IMG/VR virus record: IMGVR_UViG_3300010153_000090
Location: 1-26,368 of that record
Strand: one strand, 5' to 3'
DNA: 26,368 bases
Origin: a virus
Both the position numbers and the translations under genes were made by a program. Shown piece after piece: positions 1-7,597 of the stretch; position 1 is the first letter of the stretch, and every line of letters starts with the position of its first letter. The notes below the pieces were generated by a model. That model saw only the letters and a list, made by a program, of their open reading frames with translations. It was not told the DNA's origin and made no database searches.

Positions 1-45
1 GAAATAGTAAAGTAAAAAAATTGTTTAACCTTTTAAAAATGTGTT

Positions 46-1074
46 TTGACAAGAACATTATTAGTTGACGGAAATTCCTTATTAAATACTGGTTTTCATG
101 GTATAAAAAATATGTATAATGGTACAGACCATATAGGTGGGTTGTACCATTTTCTTAACACCTTAAGAAAACTAATAGATACGTACTTACTTACTAAGAT
201 TGTAGTCTTTTGGGATGGTGAACAAAACACCAAACCAAGACTGGAATTTTATCCGGACTATAAATTAAATAGAAGGTTAAAACCAAAATCAGAAGACGAC
301 CTACAGTCTTATGCGAGACAGAAATTACGTATACAAGAATACCTAGAAGAACTTTATGTTAGACAATCAACCTTTAAATTTTGTGAGGCAGATGATTGTA
401 TGGCACACTATTGTGAAAAATCACAAGAAGAAGATATTATAATCCTTACTTCAGATAGAGACCTACTCCAACTGATTAAAGAAAATGTGTCAGTACATGT
501 TATTTCTTTAAACAAGTTATTTAAAGATGGTGATAAAGTACCTTTAAATGGGGTGTACTTACCACCTTTTAATGTTAGAGTAGCAAAAACTATATGTGGT
601 GACTCTTCTGATAATATATATGGTATAAAAATGGTGGGTATAAAATCACTTATAAAAATAAAACCAGAGATATTGGAAGAAAAAGTAAGTCTACAAGATA
701 TACTAGATACCATAACCGCAAAAGATAAAATCAATAAAAAAGAACAAAATATACTAGAAGGGGTAACCCAGAAACAACCTAATATACTTTATAATGAAAA
801 AAATGATAGTTCTATACTAGAAATAAATTATAAAATTATAGGTGTTGGAGAACAATTTCTAACCAAAGATGCCGTAAACGGAATAAACGACCTATCAAAT
901 GAAGCGATTGACCCAGAAGGAAGACATTGGAAAAACGCTTTGGACTTGATGATGTCAGATGGAATTCTTAATATTTTACCTAAGAAAGATGATGCTTGGG
1001 TAGATTTTGTGAGACCATTTTTAAGATTAACCAGAATAGAAAAAGATTTTTATAAAAATAAAAGACATGAGTAA
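46..1074 (+). CDS. FEN-type 5'-3' exonuclease (PIN/H3TH, T4 RNase H-like)
   Basis: A 342-residue structure-specific 5' nuclease of the FEN-1 / T4 RNase H / Pol I 5'-nuclease family, expected to remove RNA primers and 5' flaps during phage lagging-strand synthesis. The metal-binding acidic motifs are in family order: DGNSLL (D8), VFWDG (D57), EADD (E114, D116, D117), TSDRD (D137, D139) and GDSSDN (D186, D189). The last runs into a helix-three-turn-helix-like segment (about 185-203). The last 130 residues show no motif I recognise. The only in-frame start before DGNSLL is TTG at 46; an in-frame TAA lies at 34-36. An ATG at 39 is in another frame and would join only through a one-base shift in a T run. 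There is no Shine-Dalgarno. The gene overlaps the next one by 8 bases. The family call is firm; the start is not. Confidence 0.9.
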   Translation: MTRTLLVDGNSLLNTGFHGIKNMYNGTDHIGGLYHFLNTLRKLIDTYLLTKIVVFWDGEQNTKPRLEFYPDYKLNRRLKPKSEDDLQSYARQKLRIQEYLEELYVRQSTFKFCEADDCMAHYCEKSQEEDIIILTSDRDLLQLIKENVSVHVISLNKLFKDGDKVPLNGVYLPPFNVRVAKTICGDSSDNIYGIKMVGIKSLIKIKPEILEEKVSLQDILDTITAKDKINKKEQNILEGVTQKQPNILYNEKNDSSILEINYKIIGVGEQFLTKDAVNGINDLSNEAIDPEGRHWKNALDLMMSDGILNILPKKDDAWVDFVRPFLRLTRIEKDFYKNKRHE

Positions 1075-1516
1075 AATTAAACAAAAAGGAGAGAACACAC
1101 AAAAATGTGAGTTCGTATTAAAATTAGGAAATAATATAGTTTGTCAAAGATTCTTTTCAGTTAGAAACTTTAACAATAGAGCCACAAACTCAATAGACTT
1201 ACATTATGCTGTACAAGGTGTAGTTACGGATATTGTGGATGACTTAAAGCTTAAAACTTTATATTTATTAGAAAGTAACTATAGAGAAAATGTTTTAGAT
1301 GAAGGTCAAGAAGACGCGTATTTTACGATAACTATAAAAAAAGGAAACAAAGTAATTTACGATACAATCACACCTGCCAACATCTATCCCCCAAAAGTTA
1401 GATACACCGTAGATATAAGACCACAAATATCTTATATATTGAGGGAATTGACTGGAGTACTATCCCAAAGAAAAGTTACAACCAACTACCAAGATTATGA
1501 CTTAATGGTCAGCTAA
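1067..1516 (+). CDS. Hypothetical protein, 149 aa, in replication block
   Basis: I do not recognise this protein. Its start lies inside the end of the nuclease gene (8-base overlap), so the two are probably translated together, and the helicase gene follows after 29 bases. The protein is mixed alpha/beta in character and has a charged N-terminus (MSKIKQKGENTQK). It has alternating hydrophobic stretches such as YFTITIKK and YTVDIRPQISYIL, two cysteines, and no signal peptide or membrane segment. Its position suggests a replication accessory role, but no motif supports a specific one. The stop is TAA. Confidence 0.8.
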   Translation: MSKIKQKGENTQKCEFVLKLGNNIVCQRFFSVRNFNNRATNSIDLHYAVQGVVTDIVDDLKLKTLYLLESNYRENVLDEGQEDAYFTITIKKGNKVIYDTITPANIYPPKVRYTVDIRPQISYILRELTGVLSQRKVTTNYQDYDLMVS

Positions 1517-1520
1517 TCTA

Positions 1521-1530
1521 GTATTTATTA
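1521..1530 (+). promoter_or_regulatory. Partial copy of the TATTTATTA start-proximal motif
   Basis: GTATTTATTA lies 15 bases before the helicase ATG, in the 29-base gap after the preceding gene. It matches the first part of the 14-base motif found upstream of the gp25-like gene (5157-5170) and the 73-aa gene (23386-23399), but the continuation is AAAGAA rather than TAAAA. In DNA this AT-rich a 10-base match is weak evidence; it is recorded because it also sits just upstream of a start. Confidence 0.25.
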
Positions 1531-1545
1531 AAAGAATAAAAAAAT

Positions 1546-2925
1546 ATGACAGACAATAAAAATTTTGGTTATTTAGGTTATAACTTTCAGTTAAAATTAA
1601 TTAATCTAATAGTAACAGATAATACTTTTTTCCAGTCAATAATTGACGCAATTAACGCTAAATATTTCGACAACCAATATTTCAGATTAATTATGCAATT
1701 GATTAAAGAGTATTATGAAAAATACCAAACAGCACCTTCGTTTGACGCTTTGGACCAACTTACAAGAATAGAAATTTCTTCGGAAATGGCAAGAAAAAAT
1801 ATTTTCGATATGTTAAAAGAAATTAAAGAAGCTTCTTTCGAAGACCATTTATTTATTAAAGAAAAGTCCATTAAATTCTGTAAACAACAAGAATTAAAAA
1901 AAGCTATTAGAAAGGTAGAAAATATAATGGAAAAAGGTGATTTTGAAAGTTATGATAAATGTGAAGAGTATATTCGTGATGCTATTAAAATTGGTGAGGG
2001 TGACATAGGAAGTTTCGAAATTTTTACAGAGTTAGAAAAATTACTTGAAGATGATTATAGACACCCAGTACCTACAGGTGTGGATGGTTTAGATAATATC
2101 TTAAATGGGGGTTTAGCAAAAGGTGAAATAGGGGTGGTATTAGCACCGACAGGTGTTGGGAAAACAACTATGTTAACAAGATTCGCGAATACAGCATTTA
2201 ATATGGGTTACAATGTTCTACAAATATTTTTTGAAGACAACCCAAAAATCATCCAAAGAAAACATTTTACTTGTTGGACAGGCATCCCTAATGATAAACT
2301 AACAGAACATAAGGAGACTGTATTAGATAAAGCGGACGAAATGAAAAAAACAGGTGGTAGATTAATACTTAAAAAACTACCTTCAGATGAAATGACAATG
2401 TTACAAATAAAAAACCAAGTAAGAAAAATAATTTCTGAAGGTATTAAAATTGATATGATTTTAATAGACTATATAGATTGTATTTTACCCGATAGAGCAT
2501 TTAATGATGAATGGAAGGGTGAAGGTTCAGTTATGAGGAAATTCGAAGGTATGTGTCATGAATTAAATATGGCTGGGTGGACAGCAACCCAAGGGAATAG
2601 AAGTTCTATATCTTCTGATGTGGTAACCACAGACCAGATGGGAGGCTCCATTAAAAAAGCTCAAGTTGGTCATGTTATAATATCCGTCGCAAAGACTTTA
2701 CAACAGAAAGAAATGGGATTAGCGACTATAGCTATTGTTAAATCTAGACTTGGAAAAGACGGTATCATTTTTGAGAATTGTAAATTTGACAATGGGACAC
2801 TAGAAATAGATACCGAAACTACACAAACATTCCTTGGTTTCGAGGAAGAAAAAACTAACAGAAATCGAGAAAGAGTTGCCCGAGCTCTACAAAGAAGAGA
2901 ACAAGTAATAAATAAAAATAATTAA
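1546..2925 (+). CDS. dnaB: Replicative DNA helicase, DnaB / T4 gp41-like
   Basis: A 459-residue RecA-fold hexameric helicase expected to unwind DNA ahead of the phage polymerase. The first 170 residues are helix-rich and would form the N-terminal domain. The ATPase domain begins at VPTGVDGLDNILNGGL (about 175-190), as in phage DnaB-type helicases. Visible motifs are Walker A APTGVGKT (200-207), a probable catalytic glutamate in FFED (E230), Walker B MILIDYID (304-311), a TQGNR segment (348-352) matching the TQLNR-type motif, and SRLGKDG (400-406). There is no zinc-finger primase domain, so the primase is either a separate gene or absent from the window. Length is close to T4 gp41. The start follows an A-rich leader without Shine-Dalgarno, and the reductase gene follows after 14 bases. 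Confidence 0.9.
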   Translation: MTDNKNFGYLGYNFQLKLINLIVTDNTFFQSIIDAINAKYFDNQYFRLIMQLIKEYYEKYQTAPSFDALDQLTRIEISSEMARKNIFDMLKEIKEASFEDHLFIKEKSIKFCKQQELKKAIRKVENIMEKGDFESYDKCEEYIRDAIKIGEGDIGSFEIFTELEKLLEDDYRHPVPTGVDGLDNILNGGLAKGEIGVVLAPTGVGKTTMLTRFANTAFNMGYNVLQIFFEDNPKIIQRKHFTCWTGIPNDKLTEHKETVLDKADEMKKTGGRLILKKLPSDEMTMLQIKNQVRKIISEGIKIDMILIDYIDCILPDRAFNDEWKGEGSVMRKFEGMCHELNMAGWTATQGNRSSISSDVVTTDQMGGSIKKAQVGHVIISVAKTLQQKEMGLATIAIVKSRLGKDGIIFENCKFDNGTLEIDTETTQTFLGFEEEKTNRNRERVARALQRREQVINKNN

Positions 2926-2939
2926 TAAAAAGCACAAAT

Positions 2940-4844
2940 ATGGAAGTATCAAATAAGATTCTGTCGGATATTACTGTCTACATGAAGTACGCTAAGTATA
3001 TACCGGAACTAAATAGAAGAGAAACATGGGATGAATTAGTTACCCGAAATAAAAAAATGCACATAAAAAAATATCCGCATTTAAAAGAAGAAATAGAACA
3101 AAAATATAAGTTCGTATACGATAAAAAAGTATTACCATCAATGAGAAGTATGCAATTCGGTGGTAAACCTATTGAGATTAGTCCAAATAGAATTTACAAT
3201 TGTGCTTATGTACCTATTGACCATATTGATTCTTTTAGTGAAACAATGTTTCTATTATTAGGTGGTACAGGTGTTGGTTACTCGGTACAAAAGCATCATG
3301 TAGCAAAATTACCAGTAATATCACAGCCGTACCCAAAAAGAACTAGAAGATTTTTAATTGGAGATTCAATTGAAGGTTGGGCAGACGCGATTAAAGTTTT
3401 AATGAAAACATATATGAATGGTGGGGGTAGTAGAGTAGAGTTTGATTATTCTGATATTAGACCTAAAGGAGCTAGATTAATAACATCGGGTGGTAAAGCA
3501 CCAGGACCTCAACCACTTAAAGAATGTTTAGTGAAGATAGAAGGTCTATTAAATCAAAAAGAAAATGGAGAACAACTTACAACAATTGAAGTACATGATA
3601 TCGTCTGTCATATTGCAGACGCAGTATTGGCCGGTGGTATTCGTAGAGCCGCTCTTATTAGTTTGTTTAGTGCTGATGACGATGCTATGATTGGATGCAA
3701 AGCTGGTAACTGGTGGGAACTCAACCCACAAAGAGGTAGAGCTAATAATTCAGCATGTCTAATGAGACATAAAATAACTAGAGAGTTCTTTATGGATTTG
3801 TGGAAAAGAGTAGAATTATCAGGAGCAGGAGAACCTGGTATATATCTTAATAACGATAAAGATTGGGGAACAAACCCTTGCTGTGAAATTGCTCTAAGAC
3901 CAAACCAATTCTGTAATCTTTGTGAAGTAAATGTATCAAATATAGAATCTCAAGATGACCTAAATGAAAGAGTAAAAGCAGCAGCATTTATTGGAACACT
4001 CCAAGCGGGATATACTTCTTTCCACTATCTAAGAGAAATATGGCAAGAAACAACTGAAAAGGACGCTCTTATTGGGGTATCAATGACAGGTATTGGTTCG
4101 GGTAAAGTTTTAAACTATGACATGAAAAAATCCGCTAGTTTAGTTAAAAGAGAAAACACGAGAGTTTCCAAACTAATAGACATAAATCCTTCCGCAAGAT
4201 GTACAACAGTAAAACCTGCAGGAACAACATCATTGACATTAGGAACATCATCAGGTATTCACGCTTGGCATAATGATTATTATATTAGAAGAGTTAGAGT
4301 TGGTAAGAATGAAGCAATTTATAGTTACTTAAACATTAATCATCCAGAATTAGTTGAAGATGAGTATTTCAGACCACATGACACTGCTGTAATTAGTATA
4401 CCACAAAAAGCTCCTGAAGGTTCTATTCTAAGAACTGAATCACCTTTTGATTTATTAGAAAGGGTTAAAAAAGTCGCAATAGAGTGGGTAAGGTCAGGAC
4501 ACAGAAATGGGTCTAACTCACATAACGTATCTGCAACGATTAGTTTAAAAGAAGATGAATGGGATAAAGCTGGTGAATGGATGTGGGAAAATAGAAAAGC
4601 TTATAATGGTTTATCTGTATTACCTTATAATGGGGGTACTTACACTCAGGCACCATTTGAAGATATCACTGAAGAAAAATATAATGAAATGATGAAATCT
4701 TTAAAAGACGTTGATTTAAGTAAAGTTGTTGAATTAGATGACAATACTAACTTAACTGGTGAATTAGCATGTGCTGGAGGACAATGTGAAATAGATGTTG
4801 ATATAAAATCTCTTGATAAAGAAAAAGAAGTTGAATTAACATAA
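2940..4844 (+). CDS. nrdJ: Adenosylcobalamin-dependent (class II) ribonucleotide reductase
   Basis: A 634-residue class II reductase that makes deoxyribonucleotides from ribonucleotides using a cobalamin-generated thiyl radical, needing no separate radical subunit and no oxygen. By analogy with the Lactobacillus leichmannii enzyme, C88 (IYNCAY) and C325 (NQFC) would form the active-site thiol pair. C314 in NPCCE would be the radical cysteine, with N312 and E316 as partners. C611 and C616 (CAGGQC) would be the C-terminal reductant-relay pair. Other family signatures are LLGGTGVGYSV (106-116), RPKGARLITSGGKAPGPQPL (174-193) and KPAGTTSLTLGTSSG (425-439). It is about 100 residues shorter than the Lactobacillus enzyme, and its active-site motif is NPCCE rather than the usual NPCGE. 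It looks intact, with no intein. A terminator-like hairpin follows 24 bases downstream. Confidence 0.92.
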   Translation: MEVSNKILSDITVYMKYAKYIPELNRRETWDELVTRNKKMHIKKYPHLKEEIEQKYKFVYDKKVLPSMRSMQFGGKPIEISPNRIYNCAYVPIDHIDSFSETMFLLLGGTGVGYSVQKHHVAKLPVISQPYPKRTRRFLIGDSIEGWADAIKVLMKTYMNGGGSRVEFDYSDIRPKGARLITSGGKAPGPQPLKECLVKIEGLLNQKENGEQLTTIEVHDIVCHIADAVLAGGIRRAALISLFSADDDAMIGCKAGNWWELNPQRGRANNSACLMRHKITREFFMDLWKRVELSGAGEPGIYLNNDKDWGTNPCCEIALRPNQFCNLCEVNVSNIESQDDLNERVKAAAFIGTLQAGYTSFHYLREIWQETTEKDALIGVSMTGIGSGKVLNYDMKKSASLVKRENTRVSKLIDINPSARCTTVKPAGTTSLTLGTSSGIHAWHNDYYIRRVRVGKNEAIYSYLNINHPELVEDEYFRPHDTAVISIPQKAPEGSILRTESPFDLLERVKKVAIEWVRSGHRNGSNSHNVSATISLKEDEWDKAGEWMWENRKAYNGLSVLPYNGGTYTQAPFEDITEEKYNEMMKSLKDVDLSKVVELDDNTNLTGELACAGGQCEIDVDIKSLDKEKEVELT

Positions 4845-4868
4845 ACTAAAAGTTAAAATAAATTATTG

Positions 4869-4898
4869 TAAATGGTGATTCCTTAGAGTCACCATTTA
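4869..4898 (+). terminator. Hairpin terminator after nrdJ
   Basis: A perfect 10-bp inverted repeat, TAAATGGTGA (4869-4878) and TCACCATTTA (4889-4898), encloses a 10-base loop. It is followed by TTATCTTATA, a T-rich but interrupted tail. It lies in the 73-base gap between the reductase and the DUF5522-type gene, at the boundary between the replication/nucleotide genes and the structural genes. That position suits a rho-independent terminator. The broken T tail leaves open a role as an RNA-processing or mRNA 3'-protecting structure. Confidence 0.7.
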
Positions 4899-4917
4899 TT
4901 ATCTTATAGAAATTAAA

Positions 4918-5127
4918 ATGAAAAGAAAGGACGATTGGATAGAAGACTTATACTATAGAGAATTCATCAAACCTAAACTACAACCAAAAGATTTTTATTG
5001 GGAAGATGGTAGGATGGTAATGACAGAAGAATATCATAAAAAAAGAGGTTATTGTTGTGGTAACAATTGTAGGCACTGTCCCTACACACCAAATCACCAA
5101 CAAAACAATAAAGTATTAACACAATAG
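4918..5127 (+). CDS. Small Cys-rich protein, DUF5522-type
   Basis: A 69-residue protein with the signature [19 protein letters not shown] (26-44) followed by [11 protein letters not shown]. That gives four cysteines (46, 47, 51, 54) plus H53, a plausible metal or cluster site. I recognise this as the DUF5522 type (typically '[24 protein letters not shown]'), short proteins of unknown function common in Bacteroidota chromosomes. The N-terminus is charged ([15 protein letters not shown]) and the C-terminus polar. It lies directly after the terminator and 48 bases before the gp25-like gene, so it may be transcribed on its own. It was probably taken from a host. Function is unknown. The start has an A-rich leader (GAAATTAAA) without Shine-Dalgarno; the stop is TAG. 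Confidence 0.85.
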   Translation: [69 protein letters not shown]

Positions 5128-5156
5128 ATAAAGCTATAATAAACCAATTTTTGAAG

Positions 5157-5170
5157 TATTTATTATAAAA
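5157..5170 (+). promoter_or_regulatory. TATTTATTATAAAA motif before the gp25-like gene, candidate late signal
   Basis: The 14-base string TATTTATTATAAAA ends 5 bases before the gp25-like start. The identical string ends 6 bases before the 73-aa gene start at 23406. It contains TATAAA, resembling the core of T4 late promoters (TATAAATA). It lies at the first structural gene, where a late promoter would be expected. A promoter this close would give an almost leaderless mRNA, so a translation-enhancing A/T-rich leader is an equally reasonable reading. Confidence 0.45.
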
Positions 5171-5175
5171 AAGAA

Positions 5176-5643
5176 ATGCCCACACAAAGATATGGTATAA
5201 CATTTCCATTTGTTGATAGTTCAGAAGGATTTTTTCTAGGACTAAACACAGATACTGATAGTGAAGTTAGGTCTAACCTTATACATTTAGTGCTTACACC
5301 TAAAGGTTCGAGGTATTTTTTACCAGATTTCGGCACTAATTTAAATAAATATATTTTTGAATTAATGGATACGACAACTAAAATATCTATTGAAAGAGAG
5401 ATAAGAGAAGCCGTAAATAAATACATACCCAATCTAACCATAAACAGTGTGGAGGTAAAAACATTGGAGGATTTAAAGGCAGAAGAAAAACTTAATGAAC
5501 AAAATAACGACCCGTCTATGGACGATGGTAATATGAGTTTTGTTGGGGAAGCACAAAGAAATTATTCTATGAGAGTAAGAATTGATTATACGTCAGGAGA
5601 TGGTGTATTTGAGACTAAAGATTTTGTTATAATAGATTTATAG
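5176..5643 (+). CDS. gp25: Baseplate wedge protein, gp25 / gpW-like
   Basis: A 155-residue protein of the T4 gp25 / P2 gpW lysozyme-like wedge family, which sits at the core of the contractile-tail baseplate and helps start sheath assembly. The family core is plain: NLIHLVLTPKGSRYFLPDFG (35-53), a run on T NLNKYIFE, then IEREIREAVNKYIPNLTINSVEV (about 72-94), ending in a beta-hairpin (MRVRIDYTSGDGVFETKDFVIIDL). An acidic, probably disordered insert (about 95-125) makes it slightly longer than T4 gp25 (132 residues). It begins the structural gene run, and the gp6-like gene starts 1 base after its stop, the usual 25-6 neighbourhood. Confidence 0.88.
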   Translation: MPTQRYGITFPFVDSSEGFFLGLNTDTDSEVRSNLIHLVLTPKGSRYFLPDFGTNLNKYIFELMDTTTKISIEREIREAVNKYIPNLTINSVEVKTLEDLKAEEKLNEQNNDPSMDDGNMSFVGEAQRNYSMRVRIDYTSGDGVFETKDFVIIDL

Positions 5644-5644
5644 G

Positions 5645-7483
5645 ATGGCAGAGAAAAAAATAGCATATACAGAAAGAGATTTTCTAGGTATTAGAAATGA
5701 ATTATTAAGATTAACTAATACTTATTATCCAGATTTAATTAAAAATGCAAATGACGCTTCTATATATTCTGTATTTTTAGACCTTAATGCGGCGGTAGCA
5801 GACAATTTAAATTTCCAAATAGATAGAACTTTTCAGGAGACCGTACTACAATACGCTCAAGAAAGAAGTTCTTTATATAATATAGCAAAAACTTATGGGT
5901 TAAAAATACCAGGAAATCGACCATCAGTAACTGTAGTGGATTTGTCTATAATAGTACCTGTTTTAGGTGATAAAGAAGACTTTAAATATTTAGGCAGGTT
6001 AAGAGCTGGTTCACAATTTAGAGGAGCCGGTCAAGTATTTGAATTACTAGAAGATTGTGACTTCTCCTCTCAGTATAATGCAGAAGGAGTTCCAAATCAA
6101 ACCAAGATACCCAACAAGGACGCAAATGGGATAACACAAAACTATACCATAGTGAAAAGAGAGGTGGTGGTTAATGGTATAACCAAAGTATTCAAAAAAG
6201 AAATTACTGACGCAGATAGTAAACCATTTTATAAAATATTTTTACCAGAAAAGAATGTTATAGGTGTGACATCAGTTATACAAAAACCAGGATTAGGGTA
6301 CCAAACAATACCATCAAACACTGACTTCCTATCAACAACAGCTAATAAATGGCATGAGGTGGAAGCTTTAGCTCAGAATGAAGTATTTGTGTTGGACCCA
6401 TCTATGCCCGCGGATACACCAGGGATTAAAGTGGGTAAATATATAACAGTACCACAAAGATTTATTACTGAATTTACACCACAAGGATTTTTTCATTTAA
6501 CATTTGGTAGTGGTAACCAAACTTCTCAGGACTTACTAGATAATTTTGCTTCTAAAGGGGTTAAATTGGATATGTCTAAATTTTTAAATAATATAGCTTT
6601 AGGTAATTCAGTTAAAGCTAACACCACATTGTTTATACAGTATAGAGTAGGTGGTGGAAAAGCAGCAAATATTGGTGCAGGTGCAATAAACTCAATTGGG
6701 AACATAGACTTTGTTGTAGGGGGACCAAGCCAACAAATAAACCAAACCGTTATTAGTAGTTTAGCGGTTACCAATACTACAGCTGCTATTGGGGGAGCAA
6801 ATCAGATGTCCCCAGAAGAAATAAGAAATTATATATCATATAACTTTGCTGCACAAAATAGAGGTGTGACTATTAATGATTATGTTTCTAAATTAAGGAC
6901 TATGCCTGCGACATTTGGTGCACCAGCAAAAGTGGGTGTCACGGAAATAGAAAATAAAGTTAATGTTAATGTACTTTCTTATACGCCAGATGGTAAATTA
7001 ACTTCATTAGTTAGTAGTACCCTTAAAAATAATATAGCTAATTATTTATCTAATTATAGGATGATAAATGATTATGTTATGGTGGGTGCGGCTAGAGTAA
7101 TAGATTTAGGTTTTTCCATTGACCTTATTTTGGAAAAAAATGCAAATGAAGGAGAGATAGTAACCAATGTTATTACTAAGATAAGTGATTATTTTGCTGT
7201 AGATAAAATGGAACTAGGAGAAGACCTAACAATAGGTAGTTTAAGAGCCTTTATAATGTCACAACCAGGAGTACTTAATCTCACCGACATCCTAGTATTC
7301 AATAAAGTAGGTGGAAACTACTCACAATCAGTTACTACACAACCCTATGTCAATGCAACCACAAAACAAATAGGTTTAATTGATGATACCATTTACGCTC
7401 AACCAAACGAGATACTTCAGATTCGTTTCCCAAACCAAGACATCGCGGTTAGATACAAAAAACCAACTAAACCAGTACTTTAA
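5645..7483 (+). CDS. gp6: Baseplate wedge protein, gp6 / baseplate J-like
   Basis: A 612-residue homologue of T4 gp6 / P2 gpJ, which joins wedges into the inner baseplate ring. The N-terminus (YTERDFLGIRNELLRLTNTYYPDL, then NDASIYSVFLDLNAAVADNLNFQIDRTFQE) is typical of gp6/gpJ proteins. The strongest segment is SPEEIRNYISYNFAAQNRGV from residue 389, followed by TINDYVSKLRTMPATFGAP, the conserved J-family region that precedes the repeated beta-alpha-beta domains. The C-terminus carries a second J-type segment (GEIVTNVITKISDYFAVDKMELGEDLTIGSLRAFI). Length is near T4 gp6 (660). It follows the gp25-like gene by 1 base. The stop is TAA, followed by the largest gap within the structural block (114 bases). 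Confidence 0.88.
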   Translation: MAEKKIAYTERDFLGIRNELLRLTNTYYPDLIKNANDASIYSVFLDLNAAVADNLNFQIDRTFQETVLQYAQERSSLYNIAKTYGLKIPGNRPSVTVVDLSIIVPVLGDKEDFKYLGRLRAGSQFRGAGQVFELLEDCDFSSQYNAEGVPNQTKIPNKDANGITQNYTIVKREVVVNGITKVFKKEITDADSKPFYKIFLPEKNVIGVTSVIQKPGLGYQTIPSNTDFLSTTANKWHEVEALAQNEVFVLDPSMPADTPGIKVGKYITVPQRFITEFTPQGFFHLTFGSGNQTSQDLLDNFASKGVKLDMSKFLNNIALGNSVKANTTLFIQYRVGGGKAANIGAGAINSIGNIDFVVGGPSQQINQTVISSLAVTNTTAAIGGANQMSPEEIRNYISYNFAAQNRGVTINDYVSKLRTMPATFGAPAKVGVTEIENKVNVNVLSYTPDGKLTSLVSSTLKNNIANYLSNYRMINDYVMVGAARVIDLGFSIDLILEKNANEGEIVTNVITKISDYFAVDKMELGEDLTIGSLRAFIMSQPGVLNLTDILVFNKVGGNYSQSVTTQPYVNATTKQIGLIDDTIYAQPNEILQIRFPNQDIAVRYKKPTKPVL

Positions 7484-7597
7484 TAATCTTTACTATAGAC
7501 CCATGTTGAGTACTTTTAGTTTTAATGGTGGAACTATTTATGTTATAAGCACCATAAATGCAATAAATTATTTTATGGGGGTATAATAATATAAACT
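7484..7597 (+). other. 114-base intergenic gap with alternative hairpins and a TA-rich box
   Basis: This is the longest gap in the structural block. It can form two mutually exclusive hairpins: ATGGTG (7525-7530) with CACCAT (7550-7555), or ATTTATG (7536-7542) with CATAAAT (7553-7559). A TA-rich run, TATAATAATATAAA (7582-7595), ends 2 bases before the 1220-aa gene. A 27-codon reading frame (7503-7586) also fits, but nothing supports it as a gene. The gap could hold a promoter, a weak terminator, or only spacer. Confidence 0.3.

Noticed and set aside
1-45. Bacteroidota-type promoter (TTTG / TAnnTTTG) upstream of the nuclease gene and in the other gaps
   Set aside because: Only one-mismatch or unspaced matches were found in these AT-rich stretches, so I could not separate them from chance.
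408-734. 108-codon reverse-strand reading frame inside the nuclease gene
   Set aside because: It lies opposite conserved nuclease motifs and its Ser/Ile-rich content looks like a mirror of the Asp/Lys-rich sense frame.
5163-5441. 92-codon reverse-strand frame opposite the gp25-like gene
   Set aside because: It is antisense to the conserved gp25 core, and a divergent gene here would disrupt the one-strand late operon layout.
7380-7586. 68-codon + strand frame spanning the end of the gp6-like gene and the following gap
   Set aside because: Most of it overlaps conserved gp6 coding in another frame. The 27-codon part in the gap (7503-7586) has no support beyond being open.
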